A stretch of DNA of 64,000 bases, from positions 7,169,172-7,233,171 of the forward strand of contig JAJEKV010000059.1 of NCBI GenBank assembly GCA_021234155.1, read 5' to 3'. Numbering within the stretch: position 1 is the stretch's first letter; every line of letters begins with the position of its first letter. Both the position numbers and the translations under genes were made by a program. A model generated the notes under the pieces. It searched no databases. It was not told where the DNA came from and was given only the letters and a program-made list of their open reading frames with translations. This document shows, piece by piece, positions 23,053-34,582 of this stretch. Origin of the DNA: Isoetes taiwanensis. Lineage: Eukaryota > Streptophyta > Lycopodiopsida > Isoetales > Isoetaceae.

Positions 23053-25290
23053 AATTGTTCACGGTCGTTTTGAGCAAAATAATAACTAACTATTAAATTT
23101 AAACGGCTCAGAATGAAAGTTGTGAAATAAAACAAAATGAAAAGGTCAAGATCGCACACAAACTACCATCTTGTGGCTTTAGTACTATATCCTTCCTATA
23201 TTCCTTCCTATATATAAAATTATTAGGAAAAAAAACGGTTACAAAAAGGACCATTTCGAATTATCTATATCTATTTTTGGCGTCGGAATAGCCATTTCCG
23301 GGTGTTCGTGTGGGGCGAGATGGATTTTTTACTTTTGGGAGTCTTTTGGCGGAGGCCGGCGCCCTACTCAAACCAAGCTACGGCGACCAAGCTAACTTAA
23401 AGTCTCCAGCACTAAGAATGTTTGGTATTCTCCGGTTTCTCTATAAACAGGCGTTTTTTCTCAGGGCGATGCTTTTCTAATAATTTGATGTGCACTGTTT
23501 AGACGGACTGGGCAGGTCCAAACATCATAGAAGAAGCAGAAAACCGTCACCTATTCCCCAATCGCTTTATGAACCAAGTAATTTTTCTTTTGTTTCGTTT
23601 TGATAATTTGATTTCCTGAAGCACGTTACTGGCATCGGAAGGCAGAGCCAAATTTGATTTCTGGCCCGGATCTCTTCGTTGTTTGTGCTTAACAGCCTAC
23701 TTCCAAAATCTTAAGCTCTGGGCAAGGCTGGTCAGCTCGGGCTTGGAGATCCTGTTGTTTGGATGTGGCGAGAAATGGTAATTCTTAAATGGCCAAAATG
23801 TTAGGGTTTGTATTGTGACGTCCATGGATGAGGACCATGCGGATCCTTGCGTCTCGTTCTTCCTCTCTATGATGCTTCAGACCTGTACCATGACAAAGAA
23901 AGTTTTAGGTAAGAAATACTGCCTCGCCTCTATTGTAACAGATGAAAAATTTGGCTTTCATGTAAACCGTTGCCGGTTCTATCCTCCTTTTCTGACCTCT
24001 GCCTGACTGACGCCTTATTTTTTTTCTCCTTTTTTCCCAAGTACTTTCTTTGCCATTTGATCTTTCTTTCATCAAAGCAGGCTATCCCGATTGTGCAGAT
24101 CCAGCCAGTTTGGAATAAGGATAATAAACAAATTAAGACTGCAAGCAGGGCATCCATCTGGGCATGTATGTTAGTATAATGCAGAGATCGTCCCACAGAA
24201 CCATGTGCGAGACTGCAAAAAGATCATGTTCAAGTGGGATTTGAGATGGGTTGCTTGCCCATGCGAAATATGGATACACATCGATGGATTTGAAGATTAT
24301 TGTTGCCGAGGTAGTTTCTTATGTTTTGGTTAGAATAATCGAACAAAATCTCGTCTGTTTTATCCATTTATCGCCGTATTCTTTTGACAGATGAGTGCTG
24401 TACAGTGACAGAGTTTTTAAATGAAAAGAATGCTAGAATTTGCAATTTGCAGTGTTGTGATGGTGATTTGATTTGATCTTTTATATAGGAGTTGTTGGAA
24501 ATGAGGCTGATAAATCCATGCTTTCAGAGTTTATCTGATCTTGCAATTAACCTGCAGATCACACTTTTAATCCCTATCCAAGGATTTCCTTGCAGCAAAA
24601 GCATTGAAGAAAAGCACAATAATTGCTATCATCCTCTGACTATCACGGATGAGGTATTAGAAACTTTCAGGTTGGTCCCACTTTGCCTAAAAAAAAAACT
24701 GGTAGGGCATATTACTACAGTAAGATTGTAAGCGCCACCCTGCAGACAGCCAGTAGAAAGGAACATGTTAAGAGTAAGTACTGTGATGGACTTTCCAAGA
24801 TAGTTGGAGATTTATATATGGTACAAAAGGGATGAAGATCCATTGCAGGCAGTGAGGATCTACACCTTAGCCTGATAACAGAATGCCTTTGACCATTTTG
24901 CACCTATACATAATTCAATGCCCTAAAATTGGAATACACAGCACCATGCCGGCCTGGAAGAAGATGAAGGGATCTCCATTGCCGGCTATCCCACTATCGC
25001 CCTTGCACTGGATTTAGCAAGTCCTACCATTCGTTCCAAAAATAGGTGAGACCCTAAATCTCAAATACCACCTGTGTTTCATATCATGAGTCCTAGCCTC
25101 CATGGAGGACAAATTGTACACGGCAACTTGATTCTCTGTTTCAGCCTGCTCTAAACAAGAGAAAAGATGATCTCTATATGTGTGGTGAACAGATTTAAGC
25201 ATCCATTTTTTTTTGCTTAAGTAGGTAGTAGTGTCTGAGGCCTCGCTGATTGGGTTGATTTAACAGTTTATGCCAGGTTATTATCCATTC
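23053..25290. other. Non-coding stretch
   Basis: Includes a TTCCTATAT repeat near 23190-23220 and several unassigned frames (23815-24006 +, 23930-24196 -, 24492-24731 +). None has a recognised domain. No structured element is evident. Confidence 0.35.
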
Positions 25291-25299
25291 TACTACCAT

Positions 25300-26122
25300 A
25301 GAAGCTGGAATGCCACCAGATAGACAGCTTGGAACTGCCCTTGTGAGGATGGTATGGCGAATATGCCATCATGGACTATGCAACGGATGCATTTGATATA
25401 ACTCAGGAAAGAGATGCAGTCTCATGGACTGCAATTATTGCAGCACATAGCAAACAAACTCGTATCATAAACAAACTCATATCATGGAAGCCCTAAAGCT
25501 TTTCGGACATATGGAACTGGAAGGTACAGAGCCAGATAAAATTGCATATATTAGCATTTTCCATGCCTGTACAAAGGTATTGGCTTTGGAGATGGGTAAA
25601 TTACCTCATGCTTCAGTGGTTTTAAAGGAGTTTGAAGAGGATATGGTTATCTAAAGCGCGCTTATTAATATGTATGGTAAATGTGGTAGTTTAATAGATG
25701 TACATGGGATGCTAAACAATTGTCAATGCCACGGTATTGTTTCGTCCACAACTATGATTACAATCTATGCACAGCGTGGACATTTCAAAAAAGCCTTCCA
25801 TATCTTTATGCACATGAAGCAACAATCATTGAAATTGGACAATGTTTCCTTTATTGCAATCTTGGATGCATGCACAGATTGGGCATGCTGTAAGCAAAGG
25901 AGGTTAATTCACGAGCGTATCATTTCTAGTGATGCTATAACTAATAAAGAGATAGGGAATGCACTTCTCAACATGTATGAGAAGTGTGGGAGCCTGTCTG
26001 ATGCTCTTCCCGTGTTTAATAAAATGCATCAAAAGGATGTATGTGCTTGGAATACTATGGTTGAGGCATATGGCCAGCATGGAGAGGAAAACGATAATGC
26101 TAACAATAGAAAAGATTTTTAA
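25300..26122 (+). pseudogene. Pentatricopeptide repeat (PPR) protein fragment, PLS type
   Basis: PPR proteins bind organelle RNAs for editing, splicing or stability. The sequence reads through about six degenerate repeats with family hallmarks: GTALVRM, QERDAVSWTAIIAAHSKQ, MELEGTEPDKIAYISIFHAC, SALINMYGKCGSL, LLNMYEKCGSLSDALPVFNK and KDVCAWNTMVEAYGQHGE. Breaks: an extra G at 25351-25352; a tandem 17-bp duplication (25452-25468 and 25469-25485) that shifts the frame; and TAA at 25652-25654 where a Gln-like codon would be expected. After the last repeat the frame runs into unrelated sequence, and no E/DYW domain follows. It is a decayed fragment. Confidence 0.85.
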
Positions 26123-26208
26123 TAATGGCATTTCTTCTCTTTGTGATATGTTTCAATATCTCACGTTGGGATATCAAACTTACTAGCCTTTTAAAAGTTA
26201 TGAAGAAG

Positions 26209-26457
26209 TTGCTAAGTTATCCGAAGGCATGCTTACAAGACTTTTAGAATGCAATTAATAATATTTTCAACTCCATATCCTCACTCTCAAATTTAGCAAT
26301 ATTCCTATGTTCCTTAGTTATAGTAGAACATACATAATATGTTTTTTTGAACACAAGACCTTCCTAAGTTATACAACTTTATTCAAAGGCATGCTTATTA
26401 TGAGGCTTTCAAAATGCAACTAATTGCATTCCTCACTTTCAAATTTAGCAACATGCC
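26209..26457 (+). repeat. Imperfect duplication, about 155-bp period
   Basis: CTAAGTTAT ... AAGGCATGCTTA ... CCTCACTYTCAAATTTAGCA occurs at about 26209-26308 and 26365-26455. Divergence is moderate. Confidence 0.5.
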
Positions 26458-27050
26458 GCCTATCTACAATTTTAGACCTCTTCTCATAAAACAAAACAAA
26501 TTTCTTGAGAAATGTCTTTCCAACATCAAAACTTTATTTCAGGCTTAAAAATACACCTCGCTTATTGAATTGTTATTCATAATAGAAATTCAAAAAAGTT
26601 CTCATCGACTTGAGTGTTTTCTCATGCATCTAATTTTGCCCAATGGTATCCAACAATCCAGTATCTCACTTAGCAAGGTACAATTATTTGAAAAAAAAAG
26701 CTCTTCAAATTTTAGTTTGCAGTATTGACGTCTCAAAAAATATATTTTGTCATAATCGTATTTTGATTAATCACCTAGGGGTCCATAGGGCGCCGGCTCC
26801 GCCGGCGCTAAATTCTTGTATAGATATAGATTTTGTAATATGCTACTTTATTTTATTGTCTAGTTGAAATTACGTGAATGTTTCTTGAAAATGGCACTTT
26901 TCATATTGTGTTCAAAATTTCACACTTTTCTTCCTTAAAAGTCATAAAATGAGCAAAATTTTATAAAAAAAAAGTTGACGCAATTGCACTACAGGTCATT
27001 AGTGCAAATCCTCCATCACCTTGTTTATAGGCCACTTTATGAGAGGCGAC
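26458..27050. other. Non-coding, with a GC-rich hairpin terminus at 26790-26822
   Basis: GGCGCCGGCTCCGCCGGCGC is a strong hairpin followed by TAAATTCTTG then TAT. It resembles the termini near 2522 and 13620. The rest is AT-rich. Confidence 0.4.
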
Positions 27051-27054
27051 ATAC

Positions 27055-27430
27055 CTATTGACAATATATGGATAGTACCCCACAATCGATGGCTAACTCA
27101 AAAGTACAAGGTGCATAGCAATGTGGAGTAATGCTTCAGTGTGGGCAATGCTAAGTACATCTGCAAGTACATCCACAAAAGGCATGACCGAACATCTATC
27201 AAGGTCACTATAGAGCCAACAAATGAATCCACATACATATTCAATTGGGACGAGATTGAGCAATACCTTGACACGAGATACGTGTCTGCACCTGAAGCCA
27301 TGTGGAGACTAGGCCAGGAGGCACATGTAAGACATTCCTCTTCAACAATCTAATCAGTATATTGCATTAGCATTGTATCAGTGGCTTGGATAGGCATTGC
27401 TAGCCCCCTCTTGAAGGAATAGACAGTTCA
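27055..27430 (+). pseudogene. Helitron Rep/Pif1 helicase remnant with internal deletion
   Basis: Helitrons transpose by rolling circle using a Rep-helicase protein. The sequence reads IVPHNRWLTQKYKVHSNVE, KYICKYIHKRHDRTSIKVTI and LDTRYVSAPEAMWRL, the region just after the Rep nuclease motifs. It then joins directly (27305-27345) to PGGTCKTFLFNNLISIL, the helicase Walker A region (consensus GGTGKTFL), followed by IGIASPLLKE. Several hundred residues normally separate these parts. The Walker A second Gly is Cys, and stops and frame changes are present, so it is inactive. Confidence 0.8.
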
Positions 27431-27544
27431 TAAACAGTTCATTCGACATTCAAATTACCACTCAACATGACGTAAAAGGCAATCTCCGCACTACGTGCAA
27501 CAAGTCAACAAGTAGAGGTACTTAGCAAGGCACTACAAGAGGAT

Positions 27545-28090
27545 AGGGTTTTTGCGTCAAACTCTGCGTCACTACCTTTTAAGGTTTGTCAGATTTGTGT
27601 CAAAAGCTTGAAAGTGACACAAATTAATTCGATTGCGTCAAAACTTGTGTCAATATAGTTGTGTCAATAGCAAAATCATTTTTGTGAAATATGTGTGTCA
27701 AATTTTTGGTACTTTTTGTTAGCTTTTATAATGATGATTGCATCATGTACGGTGAAAAGATTGTGACATAATTTAAAGTCAAATATAGCAATAGGTTTGT
27801 GTCTACTATACCATCGTTAGTTTTACAGTTTTGTGTCATTTTTGTTACGCATTTGTGTCACATTTTATAATATCTTCTTGTCGCCTTTTGTAAAATGTTT
27901 GTGTCATTTTATAATGTCAAACATATTGACAACTTTTACATAAATTCTCTGTTATATGTTGTGGCGCTTACTTCACGTGATTGCGTCAAAAAAATGTCAA
28001 CGTAGTGACTTGTGAAGTAGAAATACATAAATATCTTGACGCAAAAAGGGCTAAGTTTGACACAAAAGCGCCACTAGCTAGTATGAGGGA
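27545..28090. repeat. CACTA left subterminal repeat zone
   Basis: Many short motifs TGTGTCA, GCGTCAA and their complements occur over about 540 bp. They match the putative transposase-binding arrays of CACTA elements. There are no coding features. Confidence 0.6.
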
Positions 28091-28254
28091 AATAACCTTG
28101 CAGATAGACATTTTATAGTATTCATTTTAGACTGGCATGATTTTTAATGATAATATGCTAAATGTATATAAATAGTATTAGAAGTATATTGCATTAACAT
28201 TATATCCAATATTCATGTATGTATGCATGCATGTTCATAGGTCTTATATAGCTA

Positions 28255-28292
28255 CTAGTTATGGTGCCCAGCGTTGCTGGGCATACGTTGGG
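28255..28292 (-). repeat. Helitron-like 3' terminus, minus strand (best hairpin)
   Basis: On the minus strand: TGCCCAGCAACGCTGGGCA (near-perfect 7-8 bp stem), CCATAA, CTAG, then T. This is the clearest of four related termini in the window. It lies just inside the putative CACTA left end. Confidence 0.6.
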
Positions 28293-28294
28293 GG

Positions 28295-30250
28295 AACCTG
28301 TAAGTTGGGCCTGTGCTCATTGCCTTTATTCAGCATTGCCTTTCTTAGTTCATGGCGGGAGAAAGTGGAAATAGAAGTATTGAATTGTAGAAATGCTATT
28401 TACAATGTTCAAGTTAGATATTCTAACATTTCATTGTAACATCTAAGTCACATATATGAGACAAAACAAAGTTACATATATGAGACAAAAGAATTTACAT
28501 ACTATCTCTTTCTTTTTTTTCTTTTTTTTATTTAATGCTTGTCATCTAATTGATAAGTTTAAATATGATGTATCAGGTTTAAATGCTGTTACACATAATA
28601 TAAGTGGACCTAGAAGACATCAATATGACCATGGGGTTTATTTCCATATACCTAGAATGGAATTATAGTATTTAATGAATATGTTGATAAAGGCAGAGTA
28701 TAGGGTTTCTATCTAACAAGCATTGGCCGAAATTTGAGTCGCACACTATATACCATGTTCCATAAAGAATACTGGTTTGCAAATTTCGAGTTTACTCCAG
28801 GAAATGCAGCTACCAGATTTTAGGGTACCTGGCTCTGGAGAGGTAGAGACATACCACACGAATCATGGCGGGGCTGCGGCTAAGTGGCTATGAATAGATG
28901 CACTGGCGGGAAATAAACAAATGTGAGACATCAAATCTAGGTACACAATCTGCGGCTTAAGGTTTGAGCATATGACACTAATACTAGGAAATTCGCAAGA
29001 TTTAGGGCTGGTCTTAAGGCTTAGACTTAACCTACAATAGTAATTCTGAACTGAAGCTAAGATATGGTAAATTGGGTGCACCACTTGATGAGTTTTAGAC
29101 CTGCAGTCCTGACTTAAAGGGTACGTAAGTATAGGTGGGAATAAATGCCACGAATATGAAGCCATCCAAGATGCAAGATGAGTTTGATTCCGAGAATTGC
29201 TACATATTGTATTTGCCTTGAAAGTTACTTTGTATTCTGCACATTTGCATTTTACCTTAGCAAAAAAAAATAAAATAAAAATAAAAATCCAATTTTCAGT
29301 TGCACAGTGTTGTTTATGTAGCATGCAAGGCAATTTCTCTACATAGGATTTCAAGAATTGCTCCTTGTGGTGTACCAACCTGTTCAAACTTTGTTGAGCA
29401 TCTGATATAATTCCACATTCACATATGGGAACAATTCAGGCTCGCATCCTTCATCAAGACTTTGCGCTTGCTTCCAATCCAAGAATAACACTTAGTAGCA
29501 TCGATATTTGTAAGTATAGATCTGCTATCCTCAATTCTTGATAAGTACCTTTTGAAAACTTCTCAGTAGTGGGGTCATTCCATCTATAATGTGAAAACTC
29601 ATGCCGTCACGATCTATTAATTACTTTATGCAGGTTAGGTATATGATCCACGCTAAAATGGAAGAAAACTGTGGCAACAAGAAGCTTTGCAACAGGAAGT
29701 TTTGCTAGATGTGTATATTGGCGATGACGGTCTGTTAGGAGTGTATCTCTGCAAGAAGATCCAGAAGCTTTGCAAGAAGTTCTGTAGAATGCTCTGCAAT
29801 AAGCTCTGCTGTTGTTTACTTACGAGCTGTTTACCTTAAAGAAATTTCAGGTGTTTACTTTGACATTAGGTATTGTGTGATAAAGGTTGTCGGACTTAGC
29901 CATTCAATAGAGATCGAGAAGAAGATCAAAGGAATAGGCTCTATCCGTGAATGGTTTGCCCAATCACGTGATTGAAAGATATACTCCTTTCATTGTTTCT
30001 AGGGTCAGTAAGTTGAAATAAGGAGTCAACTACTGAATCCCCTCGAAGATCAAATGGGAGGATATGTAATTTCTGTTTTCATATGAAAATGCATCCTTAG
30101 ATGTTGCAGGCATCAATGCATCAAAACAAATCAAGATAGCTTTGTCCTGCAAAAATCTCACTATTTTTACATTACAGCTTCTAGCAAATACTACTATTCA
30201 GGCATATCCCTGCATACTATAGAAATCATAGTCGCATAAATAATGTTTTG
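28295..30250. other. Non-coding stretch inside the CACTA block
   Basis: AT-rich. A 174-codon minus-strand frame (28863-29387) has no domain and atypical composition. Near 29680-29820 short words AAGCTTTGCAA/AAGCTCTGC recur. No gene is supported. Confidence 0.35.
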
Positions 30251-30252
30251 AG

Positions 30253-30516
30253 TCAAATTCTGCCTAGAAATGCAGAGCCCTTTGCAGCCCATGTTGCAAT
30301 GATATGGTGCGCAATTGCATAAGGACCTGGCACAAAAAGCTTTGTGGCTTCAGTCGTTCCCGACCTCGCCAAGCTTCCTTCTGCATCCTTGCCTAAACAT
30401 CTTTGCCTAATTTTTAAAGCAGAGTCTTCTTGCACCTTTTTGTAGTTCATATGGGCTAGTGCCTCCTGTATGTCTTCTCGACTATATGGTTTCACTTTTG
30501 AAAGCATGTTATACAT
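30253..30516 (-). CDS. Unassigned 87-codon frame, possible captured exon
   Basis: Encodes YSREDIQEALAHMNYKKVQE, RQRCLGKDAEG and LFVPGPYAIAHHIIATWAAK. Composition is protein-like and helical, unlike the surrounding AT-rich DNA. I recognise no family. It lies between the CACTA left end and the inner TIR element and may be a piece of a captured host gene. The start at the first Met is arbitrary. Confidence 0.3.
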   Translation of the reverse strand: MYNMLSKVKPYSREDIQEALAHMNYKKVQEDSALKIRQRCLGKDAEGSLARSGTTEATKLFVPGPYAIAHHIIATWAAKGSAFLGRI

Positions 30517-31131
30517 GCGTACATACTTCTACTGTAGAATACTTAGAATCTCATATGGGAGCCTACACAAATGAGATCCATAATAAACCCTAACAGATGG
30601 GGCAATATAAAAAGAAAGACACAAAAACAAGTTGTAATTGTAATAGTGATAAGAGATGATATAACTGCAACCAGGAAATACGAAACCATGCCTGCTTCAT
30701 TGCAAGGAATACGCAATATAATGCTTAAGGCCATCAATGGATCTGGTAGATATGACATCCAGATTACTAATAAACGCTTTTACACATGTATAGTATCTCC
30801 ATATGTACAGAAGAAGGCCTTTTAAAACCTCTAGCGCTTGGGTCTAAGTTAGATATTGGGGTACAAAAGCACCCGTCCGGACGCACTGCTTTTCGTGCTT
30901 GGTCCGCTGTGCTTGGAGGTGCTTGGAGAGGGGGAACGCGATGATCCGTTTTTAGCAAATTGCTTCCGGATCGATGACATGGCTACCCGCAAAATCAAAT
31001 TCGGTACAGAATCAATTTGGCGGGGTTGTTGTGAGATGGCATGGAGAGTGAATAGATTTGGCAATGGCGGGAAGCATTTGTGCAGCACGGTTTCTCTGTA
31101 CAACACAATTCTATGCACAACACGATTCTAA

Positions 31132-34118
31132 ATGGATCAATCAGCATCAGATTTAGATGAAGAAAAGTGACTTCAAATTTTCCGGGAAATTCAAGCCGAG
31201 AGAAGAAGGCAATCTAGACAGAGGAAAAGAGATAGGGAGAGGGAGAAAGAAAATATCCAAAGCCTCAAGTTGACAAATGGCTTGAGTGCGAGAAGGCTTC
31301 AAGAATTGTCCAAGAATTTGACGATTATTTCAATAATATCACAAAGCCTTTGAAAGAAGGGGATAAGGCGAATCGGTGGTGCATGATTTGTGAAGAGAGT
31401 GAAGAAGAAATTGCCTTTGGAGGTGGATTTTGTTGATCATGATCAAAGCAAGGTCATGAAGAATGTAATTAGAAATGTTCAAGAGACACTCAATCAGCAA
31501 AAGAAACTAAGGAAGATGATATAATGCAAGCAAGAAAGTCCACATTGCAAATGGTATCTTCAACAAAGAAACAAAACCAACCAGTCTGCGGGTTGCGCCT
31601 CATTCATGTATCAAGAAAACTGTTGTTGCAAAGAACTTAAGAAGAGTAATGGCAGAACAAGAATGTGGTCCGTGGTCAATGTTTTCAAGGAAAAAGAGAT
31701 CAGATGCAATAACTGATGAGGTTAAGAATTCTGTTTACAAGTTCTGGACAGAAAACACAAGAGTCTCACCATACAGGAAGCATGTGAGAAAGTTTGTTAC
31801 AAAAGATGGTGAAAAAATTGATCATCCAATACAACCGCTTTGAAATTTCTCGTAATTATTATGCTTTATATGTTTTACCGCTTGTTCGCTTTTTTTACTA
31901 TATTTTCGCTTTTAATTTTTTTTTGGAACTCGTATTTACGCTTTGTTTATAGTTGCAATTTTACATGGCATTCAAAAAGGAATTCAATGAAATGAAGATT
32001 TCACAAACAAGACATTTGAATTCTTGGAAGCCATCTTTTGTGAGGCGTTTAAAAGAAAGAGAGACATTCTTTCGCCAAGATCACATGCACTTTGAGTATG
32101 TGATGCAAGCACTCAACAAAATCAGAACAGATCCAAATGGGGTGCACAAAGAATGCAATTGTAATTGTGTTGTTTGTGGTGATGGTAACTTCTGTAGTGC
32201 CAAGAACCATGTTTATAAATCCACTAGTGATTTTTGGAGGCAAATGGTCTGCCCTAAAGAAGAAGATGAAGAATGGCACAAACATCAATGTCTGCAGTTG
32301 GCATGCAAAGATTGTGGGCTGAAAAGGTACTCTTAAGTTTGTCTCTTCAATGTTATGAAAGATATTACTGCTCAGTAACTTTAATTGTGGTGTTATAAAC
32401 AGGTTTGCTTTTTGTCCTAAGGAGAAGATAGAAACTGATTACAAGGTGGAGTGGAAACAGTTTGAAAAGGTATTCTGTTTGGTTTAATTAAATTGTGCTC
32501 GTTTAACATTCTTTTTAAACAAACTGCAAACTGACAGAAATGTTCATGGTCTGAAATCAGCAAGAAGTTGGATACATGAAGGAGACTACCAAGAAAAAAA
32601 TGGGAGGGAGGAAACCAGCCAAAGTAACAAGACTTGCATACAAGAACGAGAGTCTGCCCGAGTTCATGAAGCATGCCAACAAGACAATGGTACAATTTGT
32701 CACACACAATTATGTGGCACACTGGCAGGCAAAGCAATTCAGGACGTGTTTGGATACCTTTCCTGAAGATGCAATTGTCTCAGAATTGACTTTGCTAAAA
32801 ATTACAGTTTTAAAATTCGGGAGGGAGGCACAATCTTGCCATCGGGCACCTCGGACCAGGCCTCAATTCTGGTTCATATCACATATAGACATGCAACCCA
32901 AGCTGAGATAGAGGAGATGGAAGTTAAAGAGGCAGAGCAAAGAGAAGCAGAGCGGGATAAGCTGAAAAGAAAGAAGAAGACAAGTCAGGAGATCATCAGC
33001 ACCAATCGAGGAGGAGAATTATAAAGGAAGTGCAATTTTATATTTTAGGATGATGAGGAGCATAGCCCCGAGTTTGTACAACATTGCTTGAAAGTACATC
33101 GACCGGGCTTAGAGCACGGAACATTGAGTACAAGAAACATATTTTTTGGAGTGATGGTTGCACATCCCAGTTTAAAGGAGCAAGGCCTTTCTGGTATTTA
33201 GGAAGGAACTATGTGTGTAGTGAAGGAATTGAGTATGAGTGGAATTTCTTTGCCAGTTCTCATGGCAAAGGAGAACATGATGGACAAGGTGCAATATTGA
33301 AAAGGGTTTTGGCAAAGAGAGCAATTGAAGTATGAGTCCTGGAAATTAAACGGTACATGATGAACAATCCACCGACCCTCATATAAGAAGGTAAATTCTT
33401 GTTTTTTCTTATATTTTTCTTAGATTTGAAGTTGCATGAATCTGTTTTATATTGCAGGTTCTTTTGGCATATTGATCCCCAAAATGTAGACAAATCTGAA
33501 AGGAAGGAGTGGAAAACACTATGTGGGAGCTCTAAACTTCATTGCATCGGACCATGTGACAAAAAGAACCCCGCAAAGTTGCTTCTGTGTGCCTCTCTTG
33601 CTATTGTTCCTATTGCTTTCATGGTAAAAGGGATTACCGCATCTAATAAAGCACGCTTTGGGAGCATGGCTCACAAAGCAGAATGAAACCAAAGGTTGTG
33701 AAGAAACATCCACATCAATTAGTCGAGGAAGAAGAAGAAGATGAAGAAGAAGAAGTAGATTACCTTAGTTCTCTTCTAGAAGTTGGAGATAACTTTGTTG
33801 TAAATGCACATCCAGAAGATGAAGAGGGAGTTGACTTTTATGTTCTTAGGTGTACTGAGACTAAACACACATTGTTAGATGCATATGAAGATGCTTGGGG
33901 TAATCGCATTTGGTGTAGGAGAAATAGTTTCCGCCATTACTACAAGCAAAACAGATGCACTCCAATTTGAGTTGCTATTGGACAAGCCGGTTGCTAGTTT
34001 GTATAGCCACCTTGTTTTATGTGTGAAGTTTGATATGAAGAATCTTGGTAACAACATTTTCAAGATGAGTGAAGAGACATGGCAAAAGTTATGGCATCCC
34101 TTCCCAAGAGAGTGCTAA
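31132..34118 (+). pseudogene. Putative DDE-like transposase of the inner TIR element
   Basis: Likely multi-exon. The parts run in order. 31132-31430 is a highly charged N-terminus (IFREIQAERRRQSRQRKR). 31540-31840 includes MFSRKKRSDAITDEVKNSVY. 31953-32470 holds a helical segment, then a Cys-rich region (CNCNCVVCGDGNFC, LACKDCGLKR) that could bind zinc. 32560-33024 holds VTHNYVAHWQAKQF, then DFAKNYSFKIRE and ILVHITYRHA. 33084-33333 holds IFWSDGCTSQFKG and SSHGKGEHDGQGAILKR. 33455-34118 is an acidic, then C-terminal part (SLYSHLVLCVKFDM). Acidic residues in DFAKNY, SDGC and GEHDG are candidate catalytic positions. Breaks: a stop after MDQSASDLDEEK, a missing base near 32784 (SE/DFAKNY junction) and a shift near 33900. 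From memory it resembles uncharacterised animal proteins with an HGKG-x-x-DG motif. Confidence 0.6.
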
Positions 34119-34582
34119 TTCCGCCCGCTTTTTTTTCGCTTTTTTGCTTCAAGAAGCGAAGTTGAGTTTTTAGATGTATAATCGGCTCTTTCCCCGCCAT
34201 ATTCTTTCTTATATTCTTTATAATTAGATTTATCAATGAAAACTAACAAATTCTTTTTTTGCAAAAATGTTCCTTGTCCTTACGACTTTAAAAGAAAAGC
34301 TCGATGGGTACGCTTTTCATACTTATGCTTTGTCCGCTTACATGCTTTATGTTTTCGATTAACTATTACAGACTTGATGAACTTCGGAAAACAGGACTTG
34401 ATGGACATGGAAAACAGATTGAAAGTTTACAAGTGTACACAAGTGTTAGGTAAATACGAAACATTGAATTTACATTAATATCCGTTTACATTACAAAAAG
34501 TGTACGCCTATGTACTCACATCCAAAGATTCACAAAAAACATTTGTTATAACTTAAGTTACATCTTAAGTTACATGAAGTTC
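34119..34582. other. Intergenic between convergent remnants of the TIR element
   Basis: T-rich sequence with a few short frames (34236-34478 +). It probably holds the 3' ends of the two convergent transcription units. No terminator-like structure was seen. Confidence 0.3.

Noticed and set aside
28863-29387. 174-codon minus-strand frame
   Set aside because: No domain, no splice or promoter context, and composition typical of translated non-coding AT-rich DNA.
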